From NCBI GenBank assembly GCA_038380435.1, contig JAWZYU010000019.1, forward strand, positions 34,063,801 to 34,127,800: a DNA stretch of 64,000 nt. Direction: 5' to 3'. Source of the DNA: Ryuthela nishihirai (lineage: Eukaryota; Arthropoda; Arachnida; Araneae; Heptathelidae). The notes below the pieces were generated by a model. It was not told where the DNA came from and did not search any database. It worked only from the letters and a program-made list of their open reading frames with translations. The first letter of the stretch is position 1, and every line of letters starts with the position of its first letter. Below are positions 22,420-33,454 of the stretch, one piece after another. A program made the translations under genes and the position numbers.

Positions 22420-22746
22420 GTTGACAGGAGCCTATCAATGCAATACGTCATAGGGTCTTTCGAGAAGGGCATAATATCAGCACAAACAGGTAAAAATCAA
22501 ATTTAAAGCATACTACATACTTTATCGGAAATTCGAGACCAAGTATTTCTGCTCATAGCCAAGTTCTCGGATTATAAATAAAACCTGTGTTGAAACTCTT
22601 ACTATCTATTGTAATATAAAATAAATTACTCCTTAAGTAGCTGGTTACCATAGAGGTTTGACAGGAGCCACTCAGTGTAATACGCCATAGAGATTTGACA
22701 GGGGTCTGTTAGTGTAATATGCGATAGAGGTTTGAAATGAACCTGT
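22420..22746 (-). repeat. SINE-B tail fragments, three in tandem
   Basis: GTTGACAGGAGCCTATCAATG at 22421, then at 22655-22746 three successive variants of the same SINE-B segment (GAGGTTTGACAGGAGCCACTC, GAGATTTGACAGGGGTCTGTT, GAGGTTTGAAATGAACCTGTT), each followed by a version of TAATACGCCATA. In intact SINE-B this segment occurs once. The intervening 22461-22650 is unassigned. Confidence 0.65.
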
Positions 22747-22752
22747 TAGTGT

Positions 22753-23130
22753 GATAAGTCGGTAGCGCGCCAGGCTCGTAATCTGCAGTTCCCAGGTTCG
22801 AATCCCAGCTGGGTCAGCGTTGAAATTTATCTCCGCAAAACTCCACGCCCTGCCCACTGTTAGTAGGGGATACCGATGGGCTTGGAAAGGCCACCGTCCG
22901 TCGGATGGGACGTAGAGCCGTGGGCCGTGTGCGGGAGAGTCATACGCTGTGCACGTTAAATAACACGCTGGATGGCCTTGACGGGAGACTACCATCTGTC
23001 TCCCAACAGCTGTTCCAATGGGTCCCCTCCCCCAACCGTCTCTGAGCCTTCGGGGTCCTTGTGACCTGGTGATTTAGCCCATGGTGTGCAAAAAAAGTGC
23101 GCTCAGAGGTAAAACAACCCAAACAACAAC
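22753..23130 (+). mobile_element. SINE-A, near full length
   Basis: Starts inside the A box (GTCGGTAGCGCGCCAGGCTC) and runs colinear to AGAGGTAAAACAACCCAAAC. The body is well conserved, including a clean B box. Minus frames of 107 and 64 codons here are repeat shadows. Confidence 0.92.
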
Positions 23131-24409
23131 GCAAAAAAGAAAATCGTTGTTACCTATACCAGTTTATGGTACCAAAGGTTTATGTAAATAAGATACTGAA
23201 AATGCATATTTGGCGTCAGTTCTACATATATTACATATTTGCGTTAGATCAAGCGCTAATACTTCTTAATACTTATCAGGCAATTAAGACTCAGCAATTA
23301 TCAGTTTTAACTGTAAACTGTCTTTCAATTAATAATTCTAATAAATGCTCTTTTAAATATTTTTTATAAACACAAAATGAAATTTCATTTTTGAAACCAA
23401 GATTAAGTGAATTAAATATCTTAGCAGCCAAGAATAAATAGTGATTCTGTTTAATATTCTTATCCTCTTTTCGAAACTGAAAAAAAAAAGAGCCCAAGAC
23501 GCTTGAACTGATTATTTTTATCCAAATTTGATGTTGAAAAAGGAAATTAATATTCGGAATAAGTATATTTTGGCATAATAGTTTAAGGTAATAGTTTTTT
23601 GGCGTAAAAGTTTAACTGTTAAACTAAGTTTGTTTTATTTAATCTGTTGCCCCTCTGCTTTCTGTATCATCGTCTTTTTTTTTTCAGGAAAATTGATCTA
23701 GTGTTAGATTTTGTGGGTATCTACACAGTTTCTTTATTTCATTCGTAAAATTCCTTATGTAATTCATTATTTTCATTCATATTAAGGTCTAACTCCGAAA
23801 TCAGGCTAATTTCGAAATCATAATTCAATTTCTACAACTGATTTTTATTTTTAATATATTATTAATTGTTTGAAGTTCAGCAAAAAAATTTATTCTGAGC
23901 AATAGTTTACTATTTTATGTGCATTTACCTTTTGCTTCAAAACCAATTACGTGGGTCATTTCTTGTTTTGAGTGTAATCAATTTTCCTAGTTTTGTCGTT
24001 TTAGAATATTATGGAACGAACTTAAGGATTGCCAGTCTCCTTACCTATTTTTTTATTGTCTCCATATTCAGAAGTAGAATCTGACGAATTATCAGAATTC
24101 TTTAGTATCATGTTATAATTATCAGTTAACGGTAATGTATTGCCACATTACCGATATTAAGGGTGCACTCACCTGTCAAAGTCAAATAGGGAAAGTAAAA
24201 TGACTGATTTGAATTTTAAACATGAATTTGAACAAATGGATCTTGAATCTATGAACAGAAAGTTTCGTATTAGTATACTTCCTTCAGATTTATCTAATTG
24301 TAATTACTCTCTTCCAGCAATTGCCTACATAGCAGGATATTGGGTTTTCAGTTCTAAAACTTTTAAAATATTAGCTTTTTAAGCAATCACTACTCTTTGA
24401 TAAAAAAAA
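23131..24409. other. AT-rich intergenic region with a possible transposase scrap
   Basis: No gene called. A 60-codon plus frame at 24200-24382 contains SLPAIAYIAGYW, weakly reminiscent of the C-terminal part of P-element/THAP9-type transposases (YIAGY). Too short to assign. Confidence 0.35.
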
Positions 24410-24685
24410 AGAAACTCTCCACTAAACCTCCCGCCTTGCCCTCGATCAGAAAAAGGGCCTAAATGAGATCGGAAAGGCCGCCGTCCGTCGCATGGGACGT
24501 TAAGCAATATCCCATGTGCAAGATAGTCATACTCTGTGCACGTTGAAGAACATGCTGGATGGTCTTGACGGGAGGTTACCATCTGTCTCCTAACAGGTGT
24601 GGAGTGGGTCCCTTTCTCTCAACCTTCTTTGATTCCTTGTGGTCCATTTAGCCAGCTGCCATTCAGAGATAAAAGTACCAAAAAT
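24410..24685 (+). mobile_element. SINE-A, 5'-truncated
   Basis: Starts in the body at ACTCTCCACTAAACCTCCCG and continues (GGCCGCCGTCCGTCGCATGG, GAAGAACATGCTGGATGGTC) to TCAGAGATAAAAGTACC. The tRNA head is missing. Confidence 0.85.
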
Positions 24686-25384
24686 AGTTAAACTGGGGTA
24701 AAATTTAAATATATGCAAAACTTCATTGAGGCAGTCTTTTTTGTCCAACTGATTTAGTAATTAATGCTGTTTTATTCAATAATATTGCTACAAAAAATTG
24801 TGTGTGCACCAAATTTAAAAAAACAGTTTGTGGGAATGACAAATCAAAGAAATGTTGCTACATTAACACAAGCAATCTTTTTCAAGATACAGAAATTAGT
24901 TCATTACCACACAGTTGTGCTTTTGGTCAGTGTGTTGGAAAACACTAGAAATGATTATTTGATGTTCCACAAATATATTTTCAAAAAAAAAAAAGATTTT
25001 AAAGATAAAAATGGATAGTTTGTTATAGAATTTGAGCTACAAGAAAAAATGTCTTAATGCCAAGAAAAGAAAGGTATCTACTTTCATTTAGGTTCACAAC
25101 GTAAAAGTGATGGTTAGAATATCAAACTAAGTGCTGACTACTGACACAGAATTCAATGGAATTGAAAATAAATATTAACTTTTTTTGAAATATTTGTTTT
25201 GACACATATTCCATGAGTGGGTTATTTTTAAGAGCAGATATTACAGGAAATTTTAAATCTTATATTTCTTTTTATTTTCAAGACGAGTTTTAATCTTGAG
25301 CTGTTCTTTAAAAAGCATTTATTTCGTTTATACCTTATAATTCTTATTTAAAAAGTTATTCAATTTAATACCATCCTGATAACA
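24686..25384. other. AT-rich intergenic sequence
   Basis: An 84-codon plus frame (24764-25018) ends in a lysine run and shows no domain I recognise. Confidence 0.45.
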
Positions 25385-25810
25385 CAGTGGCTTAGCTTCT
25401 GATCAAAATGGATGACAGTCCTGGATAAATTGGGATGTCACTTGTCTTGTCAGCTGGTGCCATCGTTGAAATTTATCTCCACTAACCACCCCCCTCACCA
25501 CCACTACCACCACCCTGCCCTCGGGGAGAAACTGAATAATGGTGTACTTGGAAATAAAGCCGTCCATCAGTTGAGACTTTTAAGCAGTGGTTCCGTTTAA
25601 GCAGGAGAGATACTCTGTGTACTCTAAAGAACAGACTGGATGGCCTTAACGGGAGACTACCATCTGTCATGTGACAGCTGTCCAGTGGTATATTATGCAG
25701 TTGGTCTCCTTAACTCTCTCTTCTCTGACTCTTTGAGGTACTTCGATCTGATCATTTAGCCCATTATGTGCAAAAGAAGTGCTGCTCGGAGGTAAAACAA
25801 CCCAACTTAA
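25385..25810 (+). mobile_element. SINE-A, diverged full-length copy
   Basis: A degraded head (AACACAGTGGCTTAGCTTCT) leads into GAAATTTATCTCCACTAACC, a CCACCACTACCACCACC expansion, then the usual body and the tail GAGGTAAAACAACCCAACTT. Confidence 0.8.
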
Positions 25811-25828
25811 TTTTCTGTTGTCTTTAAA

Positions 25829-25905
25829 TGGAGGTCTCACCTTTCTCAAAGACCTTTTCTTTGGCATATTATACTGGCAGACTCCTGTTAGAACTCTGTA
25901 GGAAT
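25829..25905 (+). mobile_element. SINE-B fragment
   Basis: GGAGGTCTCACCTTTCTCAA followed by GGCATATTATACTGGCAGAC and TCCTGTTAGAACTCTGTAG matches the middle of SINE-B in order. Confidence 0.7.
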
Positions 25906-26525
25906 CGGAGAATTCTATGCCTGAGGGGTAATAATAATTTTCTTTTATTTATATTCGTTATATAAATCCTACAAATTATTATCGGAATTCGTACTAGTCA
26001 AATAAAAACAATGAAACTGCAGAATTGCAATGTACCGCAAATGTGAGAAACCAAATGAGCCCATCTGCACTTTCTTGACTCTGCAAGATAAATATATCGT
26101 TCGCAATACAAATCTGCTGTTTACTTGCCATTACAGATATGGAAATTCTGTATGAAATATTCACTATTAAGCATTACTGTAATGACTTTTGCATTTTAAA
26201 TCCAGAAATGACTGATCGCCGTTACAATTTTGTGACAAGTTGTGAAAAATGATCGCATTTAATGTGAAACGTTGCACAGTGAAGGCAGAATTTCAATGCA
26301 TCTACGTTATCATTTATTCAACGTGTGGGGAAACCAGGGAATGCTAAGTGTCCAGAGATGTGAGATATCATTAATACATGAAGACCGATAAAATTATAAA
26401 TATGAAACACGGAAGAAAATATTCGACCTTTGATCTTTAGTACTCGAGCTTGTCATTCAGTTACATGTAGAGAATGTAAGTAAAGATTAACAGGTTTCAG
26501 AGAATTCAAAACGCAAGGGAATTAA
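25906..26525. other. Intergenic, unique-looking sequence
   Basis: No gene or repeat recognised. Mixed composition without long A/T runs between 26020 and 26330. Confidence 0.45.
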
Positions 26526-26815
26526 TCAGGGCCGGATCTAGAGGGGGAAGCAAGGGGGTGAGCATGCCTCCCTTCCCTTTCAGACTGCTAGTAAGGGTAA
26601 TAGAGGCAAGAAAACATTACTTATTTAAATTGAATGCAATTTTTTTAAGAAAATTTTATAGCCCTATAAAACGAAGGAAAATTTTATTCTTCATTGAAAA
26701 ATCAGTCTCCTTCTCCCCACTTTTTAAATTTTTTCCTGCTCAGTTGTATTCTTTTCTCTGTTGTACCCCTCCCCCCCGCCTTCCTCCGATTCTTTTCTGG
26801 CCTGGATCAATTATA
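26526..26815 (-). mobile_element. R1 dispersed repeat copy
   Basis: Begins CAGGGCCGGATCTAGAGGGG and contains CCCTTTCAGACTGCTAGTAAG and TTAAATTGAATGCAATTTTTTTAAG, the complements of blocks in the plus-oriented copies. The 104-codon plus frame at 26558-26872 crosses it and is not coding. Confidence 0.7.
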
Positions 26816-27714
26816 ACTTCTAATAAGTTACCTTTAGATCAATATTTTTTAACCTTTCCTCATGGAAATTGATATATGGCTTCGTGAACATCTTGTAAAA
26901 TTCGAATTTTGCATAGGGGTTCCTCAAACCCTTACGTGATGTAGCAGATTCGTGGACATAAAACGGATGCCAGAAGATGTGATATAAGTTTTCTACTAAT
27001 GCAATGTGCGAAGTTAATCTAAGTCGCCCATGAAATATATAAGTGCTCTGAAAAAAATACGATTTCAGTAACCTGCAGCATGATGAAAGTATTTTGCAAA
27101 TAAGTGTGCCTGTAAACATGGCGTAGAAGTTCAGCGAGTTGTCTATTGTGAAATAACTAGATAAATAAAAATTATTCGAGTTGATTCATTTTTATTGATT
27201 TGTATTATAATCCAAATGTCTAACAATTCTTAAATACATCGCATTTTCAAATTGCGATGGTTTGTTTCAAAACCTGTGTTGTGTGTTCTGACAAGAAAAG
27301 TCAAGTACTCCGTCATCCACAAAAATTGAACAATAATGCTCCGTAAAACAAAAGTTCGCTATTAAGTATTGACACAAATTTAGTTCTTTTTTAGTCAATG
27401 GTGTCATCCCAATTTATTAAGAGCCTCATCTTTTAAAATTGAAGTAAAACAAAGGCAATTTCAACAGTTCTCTTTGCTTTGATCTATTATCAACTAGAAA
27501 ATTTTTCCGAGGTTTCTCGGGGTTTTAAACCATTGTTTTAGTTTAAAGATTGTCTCGGATAGTACTTTTTTTGTCTTGTGTATGTTTTTCTACCTGACTT
27601 TATCTTTCAAAAATTCTTTTTCACATTTCGTTATTATAAAATATAAGCTAAATTTATTAAGATGTACAAGCTTAATTTAAATGATTTTTATATGCATGGA
27701 ATTTCGTGCGGAGC
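26816..27714. other. AT-rich intergenic sequence
   Basis: A 99-codon minus frame (26820-27119) has no recognisable domain. Confidence 0.45.
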
Positions 27715-28351
27715 AGTGTTTCTCAACTTGGTGGTCAGTGAGCCATGAGTCGCCGGTTCCGAAACGAGCTGACAGGAAAGAAAAAAAATATTTTTAGAAG
27801 TATAACATTAATATGCCAATAGCGCAGTGGCGCACCCAGAGGGGGGGGGGGGGGGCAAGGGGCCCTGGCACCCGCCAAAGAAAAAGAAAAAAAAACACTA
27901 GAAAATTTTCGAAAACTGTTTTCAGAATTAAAATGCATTTTTTATATTTATGTTGTGTCGTGTCTTCCTTTTCGATACTACTTATGAATTAGCGGTCACA
28001 TAAGGTGGGGAATACCCTATAGCTTTCGGGAATCACGGCCGCTGTGAACACAAGGCGAACAAAGTAGTGTTCGGGCGGACCGAGCGCTGGTTCATTTGCC
28101 CGAGCCGGGCCAGCAGGCCCCTCGGCTCCACCAAAGATTTAAATCCTGAGTGCGCCACTGCAATAGCGTCACAGTTCTCATGCAACCGATCTCTAATTTC
28201 AAGTTGAACTTGGGAAGGCAGATTTCAATGCAAATGACAGTTCTCCCGGATGTCGGTGACACTGGCGTCGTCTTTCACGCATTGTGATTATTCTTGCTAT
28301 GCCTGCCGAAGGATTTTAAAATGTCATGAAATTTGTTGAGCAGCAACACTG
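27715..28351. mobile_element. Possible old hAT-type MITE hosting a younger one
   Basis: Left edge CAGTGTTTCTCAACTTGGTG resembles hAT termini; the right edge, read in complement, is CAGTGTTGCTGCTCAAC. The flanks do not show a matching 8-bp duplication, so this outer element is uncertain. Confidence 0.4.
27825..28160. mobile_element. hAT-type MITE with perfect 8-bp target duplication
   Basis: The 8-bp CAATAGCG occurs at 27817-27824 and 28161-28168. The 336-bp element has 15-bp terminal inverted repeats, CAGTGGCGCACCCAG against CTGAGTGCGCCACTG (one mismatch). An 8-bp duplication with CAGTGGCG ends is diagnostic of hAT elements. It carries a G14-15 run near its left end and no transposase frame, so it was moved by another element's enzyme. 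Confidence 0.93.
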
Positions 28352-28504
28352 TTTTACTTCCTAAACTTTAATGCATTTTTCACCATTTGCATTCTAAACA
28401 TTTGCATGAGAAAAGGAAAGTATGCAAGCAGTCAGACATATGAAATTTACTCAAGAAAACTACTACACCTAATTTTAAATCTTCTCGTTGATAAAAAGGA
28501 CAGC

Positions 28505-28990
28505 GAATGATCAAAAATTTTGAAATGCGTTGCGTATGCGTTTCGAATTTTTTTTTCAAATCGCATACGCAAAGCATTTCAAATAATAATAAATATAATA
28601 TGCAAACGCACAAAATTAAAATAATAAATATAATATACAAACGCATGCAAAATCAAAATTTGATCTTTGGCCTCGAAGGCGTGCAAAATCAAAATTTGAC
28701 CTTTGGCCTCGAAGGGTGCAAAATCAAAATTTGACCTTTGACCTCAAAGGACTCATCCAACTAAAATTCCACTATCGCAGATCTCGAATTTTGATCATTC
28801 GAGATCTGCGACCCAAAATACATCCATGAACCAATTTTCAGCTCTCTAGATCTCTCGTACGCAACTCATTTCAAAATTTTTGCGTATGCTCGCATTCAAA
28901 AAATTTGCGTTTTCAAAAATTTTGCGTATGCTCTAGAAAAAAAAAACGTTTTGAAATACGCTGCGTATGCAAACGCATGGATAATTTTTT
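28505..28990. repeat. Palindrome-rich repeat cluster
   Basis: Three structures are interleaved. First, a hairpin with 22-bp arms at 28519-28540 and 28562-28583 (core GCGTATGCG, one mismatch). Second, a 35-bp tandem repeat, three units from 28645 to 28752 (GTGCAAAATCAAAATTTGAC). Third, a perfect 15-bp-arm hairpin at 28775-28789/28797-28811 (TCGCAGATCTCGAAT). The TTGCGTATGC motif returns several times at 28875-28975. Confidence 0.85.
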
Positions 28991-29164
28991 TTTAATCTGA
29001 AATTAAAGTTTAGCTTAGTTTCATTATTCTCATTTCTCGGATAATATTTTTTTGTCTTATATATGCTTTTATATTGACTTTACCTTTCAAAAATTCTTTT
29101 TCACATTTCATTATTAGAAAAATTCGCTGCTACCGGAAGTCAGCGCCATCCGATGGCCAAAATT

Positions 29165-29840
29165 ACAACTTTTTCCATCTAGAGGTGTTTTGAGTAGTAG
29201 AACGCAAAAACATCATGTACTTTCGGATACAGAGGGTTCTTTGATGTCAAAGGTCAAATATCGATCTACCGATGTTAGAGGGCTGAAAATTGGTTCCTGT
29301 GGTATTTTGAGTCCTCGAAAACATTACGTAATTTCGGATATAGAGTGTCCTTTGCGGTCAAAGATCAAATATCGATCTGCCGGTGTTTAGAGGGATGAAA
29401 ATTGGTTCCTGAGGTATTTTCAGTCGTAGATTTCGAAAACGTTAAGAAATTTCGGATATGGAATTCCTTTGAGGTCAAAGGTCAAATATCGATCTACCGG
29501 TGTTTACAGGGCTGAAAAATGGTGCCTGGAGATATTTTGAGTCGTAGATCACGTAAATGTTGCGACATTATGGAGGTGATGTGTCCTTCGAGGTCAAAGG
29601 TCAAATTCAATATACAGTGTTGAACTAATATAATAAAATAAATGTAATATAATACTCAGATATAAGAGAAAGTTTCAGATCCGGTTTTCTGTTCAAAGTC
29701 AAACAGGTGTCGGAGTGACCAGCTATAAATCAAGACGTGCTGAAGACACCGATTGATTTCCAGTTTTTATATATCCACATTTATATTAAAGGCATTACAC
29801 TTCATTTTTATTATCATTGTTTTTACTTGCATTTTTATTT
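29165..29840. repeat. Satellite-like block, about four units of 115-130 bp
   Basis: Units share TTTCGGATATAGAG, CTTTGAGGTCAAAGGTCAAA, TATCGATCTACCGGTGTT, GGGCTGAAAATTGG and TATTTTGAGTCGTAGAT in fixed order, with starts near 29195, 29318, 29445 and 29560. The right flank (about 29690-29840) resembles the right flank of the related block at 30765-31260. A 66-codon frame at 29190-29390 is a by-product of the repeat. Confidence 0.82.
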
Positions 29841-30415
29841 CAACTAAGGCTTGAATGCAAGATTGCACCTACTGTATTTTTTTTTCTATTAAAACATTTC
29901 TCATGCAATATGCAGATTCATCTAACCGGCAACTCCCATTTCCCCTAAATGTCGGATAACCGGGAATTTACTTTGTTTCTTGAGGCAGCACGTGGAAAGA
30001 GGCTCCAGGCACGTGCGCGGCCAACTGATCTCAGAAGCAGATTTTTCTGCCCTTTGGCCGTATCAGACAGTCTGAAATATGCTGGCTTTGAAGATAATAT
30101 TTTAGATTTAAAAATCGTTCCTTGTAAATGTGTTTCTGCATAAAATCGAACTTATGAAGTGGAGATGCATTTGAATAACAGACTATGCCACTCGCGATTC
30201 GCTGTCCTTTTGATGTTGTCAGAAATATAATCTCTCTTGGGGAAAAAAATAAAATTTAGGTTAATTTTTATTTAAATACAATTTTTTAGATAATTATTAC
30301 AAAAAAAGTATAGCCGTACACAAATATTCAGGCATGCTAAACCTTGCTTAGAAATGATATACTTGTATGCCCACTCACAACAAAACCATTTTTTTTTCAG
30401 CTTACTATTTTATGT
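29841..30415. other. Intergenic, no recognised gene
   Basis: A 64-codon plus frame at 29949-30143 is unassigned. Confidence 0.45.
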
Positions 30416-30614
30416 AGCCGTCCCGTGGCCGAGTGGTAAATCGTACGGGACCTGGGTTCGAGCCCCGGGTAATGCATGGATGTTCGTGTTGTTTTTCTGC
30501 TGAGGTCCTGCCATCCTCTCAGACCTTCTACTCTGGCATATAAACTGACAGGCTCCTATCAGACCTCTGTGGCAAGCAGCTGCTTGAGGGGGTATTTATT
30601 TTTTTTTATATATT
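30416..30614 (+). mobile_element. SINE-B with shortened tRNA head
   Basis: GTCCCGTGGCCGAGTGGTAA, then a gap where other copies carry the anticodon-arm region, then GGGACCTGGGTTCGAGCCCC (B box). The rest is intact to GCTTGAGGGGGTATTTATTT and a T-rich end. Confidence 0.9.
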
Positions 30615-30764
30615 TTATGTGTTCCATGTCTATAGGACATCTCCTGTGATACTTTACCACTGAATGCTTGTATAGATTTATCTAATATAAACAGATGATT
30701 TGAGTGATTGACTGACGACTGACAAAGGATTCTAACTATAAAACCGAAATCGTAGAGGACTGAA

Positions 30765-31260
30765 TATTTGCATTATGTGTAATCCGGGTTGTATATCTCG
30801 GGGAAAATCAGAAATTTGACCTCGGACTTTCCTTCAAGGTAAAATAGGAATGACGTAGAAATCAAACCGTGATCTACAAGGGCTGGAATGGTGAAAATTG
30901 GTGACAACGTGTGTTTCGGACTGCAGAAGTCGGAATCGTTTCGAAATTCTGGATATGGAGAGTACTTCGAGGTCAAAAGCCAAATTTAAAACTGTCGATG
31001 CTAAAGAGATGAAAATTGGGTCATGGGTGTATTTTGGGTAGCATATCTCGAAAATGTTGTGGAATTTCTTTTGGGATGAGTCCTTCGAGGCCAAAGGTCA
31101 AAGTTTGATTTTCTGGTGCTGGAGAACTAAGAATTGGTTAAAAATGGCTTTGTTGGAACCAAGGTGAGCTAGGAGTCGAAGCGACGGTCAAGAAATCAAG
31201 AGGTGGGAAGGTACGGATTGATTTCTATTAACAATTATTAAGGCTAATACATTTATTAAT
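30765..31260. repeat. Satellite-like block related to 29165-29840
   Basis: Three or so diverged units with ATATCTCGGGGAAAAT, TTCGAGGTCAAAAGCC, GATGAAAATTGGGTCATGG and CCTTCGAGGCCAAAGGTCAA. Its end, around GTCAAGAAATCAAGA then CGGATTGATTTC, aligns with the end of the other block (GCTATAAATCAAGACG then CCGATTGATTTC), suggesting one repeat unit present twice. Confidence 0.75.
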
Positions 31261-31664
31261 TAAGGCTAGCTAATCAAAGTACCCTTCGTTACACGAGGGA
31301 AAAGTGTGTTTTAAAAAATTGCGCATATAAATTTGTGTGCTGGACAATAATTTGGATTGACGAATAATTTCTAAAAGGAGAGTTTCAGTATAAAATTGAA
31401 CTGTGAGCTAATAACCATGTGTTTAAATGCTATGAACTCACGAATCTTACTACCCTGGAATAGGGGTTGGCCCAGTCGACAGCTTGCCAGGCTCAATATT
31501 TTCGTCCTTTATTTCTCAGTTTGCATTTAGAATTTGCATCATAATTTAAACTAATTTCGAGTTCGAACCACTATTTCATTATAGGTAAAGAGATGAATTT
31601 TTAAAACAATATGATATGGGTTGAGTGATGTAAATGGTAGCTAGGTGGAAGAAGAGCTATGCAC
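31261..31664. other. Intergenic with a SINE-A head scrap
   Basis: GGGGTTGGCCCAGTCGACAG then TTGCCAGGCTC at 31463-31493 is the start of a SINE-A tRNA head with nothing following. The rest is unassigned. The stretch near 31633-31675 (TAAATGGTAGCTAGGTGG) recurs in diverged form at about 45686. Confidence 0.55.
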
Positions 31665-31689
31665 TAGTCCTCGCTGCCAGAAAAAAATT

Positions 31690-32421
31690 CGTTGCCAGAT
31701 TTTTTAGTGATCTAGCAACCTTCGTGTTCAGTACATGAAGGTTGCCAGATCACTAATTTCTAAAAAAATCGTTGCGAGATATTTTTTCTGAATTTCGTAA
31801 TCAACCATAGTGTTCGGATACCTTTTTGAGCGACTGTACTCATTAAAATGCATTTTATTTCTTGTTTTCTAATAAAAAATATAATTTTTTTAATTCAGTG
31901 ATCTGGCAAACTTCGTGTACAGTACACGAAGGTTGCCAGATCACTAATTTCTGAAACAAAATCGTTGACAGATATTTTTTCTGAATTCTGTAATCAACCA
32001 TAGTGTTCGGATACCTTTTTGAGCGACTGTACTCGTTAAAATGCATTTTATTTCTTGTTTTCTAATAAAAAATATCATTTTTTTAATTCAGTGATCTGGC
32101 AAACTTCGTGTACAGTACACGAAGGTTGCCAGATCACTAATTTCTAAAACAAAATCGTTGACAGATATTTTTTCTGAATTCTGTAATCAACCATAGTGTT
32201 CGGATACCTTTTTGAGCGACTGTACTCATTAAAATACATTTTATTTCTTGTTTTCTAGTAAAAAATATAACTTTTTTAATTCAGTGATCTGGCAAACTTC
32301 GTGTACAGTACACGAAGGTTGCCAGATCACTAATTTTTAAAACAAAATCGTTGACAGATATTTTTTTTCTGAATTCTGTAATCAACCATAGTGTTCGTAT
32401 ATTATTTTGAGCGACTGTACT
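31690..32421. repeat. 193-bp tandem array, four units, each with a 24-bp-arm palindrome
   Basis: Palindromes start at 31706, 31897, 32090 and 32283, so the last three steps are 191, 193 and 193 bp. Each unit contains AGTGATCTGGCAAACTTCGT, a one-base centre, and the complement ending GTTGCCAGATCACT (24-bp arms, one mismatch), then AAAATCGTTGACAGATATTT, CTGTAATCAACCATAGTG, TTTTTGAGCGACTGTACT and a TTTATTTCTTGTTTTCTAAT stretch. Units 2-4 are nearly identical; unit 1 is more diverged. No frame is maintained. Confidence 0.95.
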
Positions 32422-32432
32422 ACGAATTAGTA

Positions 32433-33230
32433 AAATCGTTTAGTGATGCACCTAAAAATGTTTGGTAAACTAATGGTAAGAAAATTCGAAGAAGTGAGAC
32501 AGATTCAGTATACTGATGATATGTTTTATGAGTCACGAGTTCTTTTCCAATCGACCTGTTGGTTCGGTCTGGCATGACCCATAAATGGCAAAAAAAAATA
32601 GCTACAGAGGTCTACAGTTTGCTTAATAAGTTGTCCGAACTCTTTATTAAGTAATATCTTATTTTTATCCCACCTGTTATGAAATTTGGAAATATTCGTG
32701 GTTCTCAACATTATTTAATATTTATCAACGTTATGCTTAATTGTTAATCATTGATATTTTTTCGCAAGAGTTTTTTATATCTTTTGTTTCTTATATCTTT
32801 GTTGCTTTTCTCCAATTTTTGTCCTATTCTAATTTGGCTTGGACCCCTCACTAGCACAAGAATTGAAAATTTAATTTATGCATATATTAATTATATTCAC
32901 CTATTAAATATTTATTAAAAAGTTAATTAATTTTAAAATATTAAAAAATATTTCAATCAATTCAAATGATTATATGATTTTACACTATTATAAATTGAAT
33001 AGTTCGTAATTAATTTTAGACAAATCAAATCACTTTAAATATCCCTTCTTTTTCTCTTAAGTTATCCCTTCTTCGATATTACTTCTTTTTCCATTTTTTC
33101 CGCGATCAGTCCGGGCCCTATCTTAAGTTAGGTAGCTCTGGGAAAGGTTACCTTGATAATGAAGGCCATAACAACGATTTGATGACACCATGAAAGGAGG
33201 AATTTATATTATACAGTGTATATATATATA
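32433..33230. other. AT-rich intergenic sequence
   Basis: No gene recognised; long A/T stretches at 32870-33010 and TA microsatellite at about 33220. Confidence 0.5.
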
Positions 33231-33440
33231 GCCGTCCCGTGGCCGAGTGGTTAGCACGCTTGGCTACTGATCTAAGGGACCTGGGTTCGAGCCCCGGATT
33301 AGGCATGGATGTGTGTGTCGTTTTTCTGCTGAGGTCTTGCCATCCTCTCAGATCTCCTACTGTGGCATATAAACTGACAGGCTCCTGTCCAGACCTCTGT
33401 GGCAAGCAGCTGCTTGAGGGGGTATTTATTTTTTTTTATA
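33231..33440 (+). mobile_element. SINE-B, full length
   Basis: Complete head: GTGGCCGAGTGGTTAGCACG, anticodon-arm region GGCTACTGATCTAAGG, B box GGGTTCGAGCCCCGG. The tail runs to GGGGGTATTTATT and T8. Best reference copy together with 41572-41790. Confidence 0.93.
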
Positions 33441-33454
33441 TATTAATATAATAT

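Noticed and set aside
24200..24382. Transposase C-terminus (YIAGY motif)
   Set aside because: Only one short motif; surrounding frames give no support, so noted but not called.
31690..32421. CRISPR-like array (regular repeats with palindromes)
   Set aside because: The whole 193-bp unit repeats, with no variable spacers, and the context is eukaryotic.
33231..33305. Possible functional tRNA gene (A and B boxes well preserved)
   Set aside because: It is the head of SINE-B: the same body follows in every copy, the 3' acceptor strand does not pair, and the variable region expected of a Ser/Leu-type tRNA is missing.
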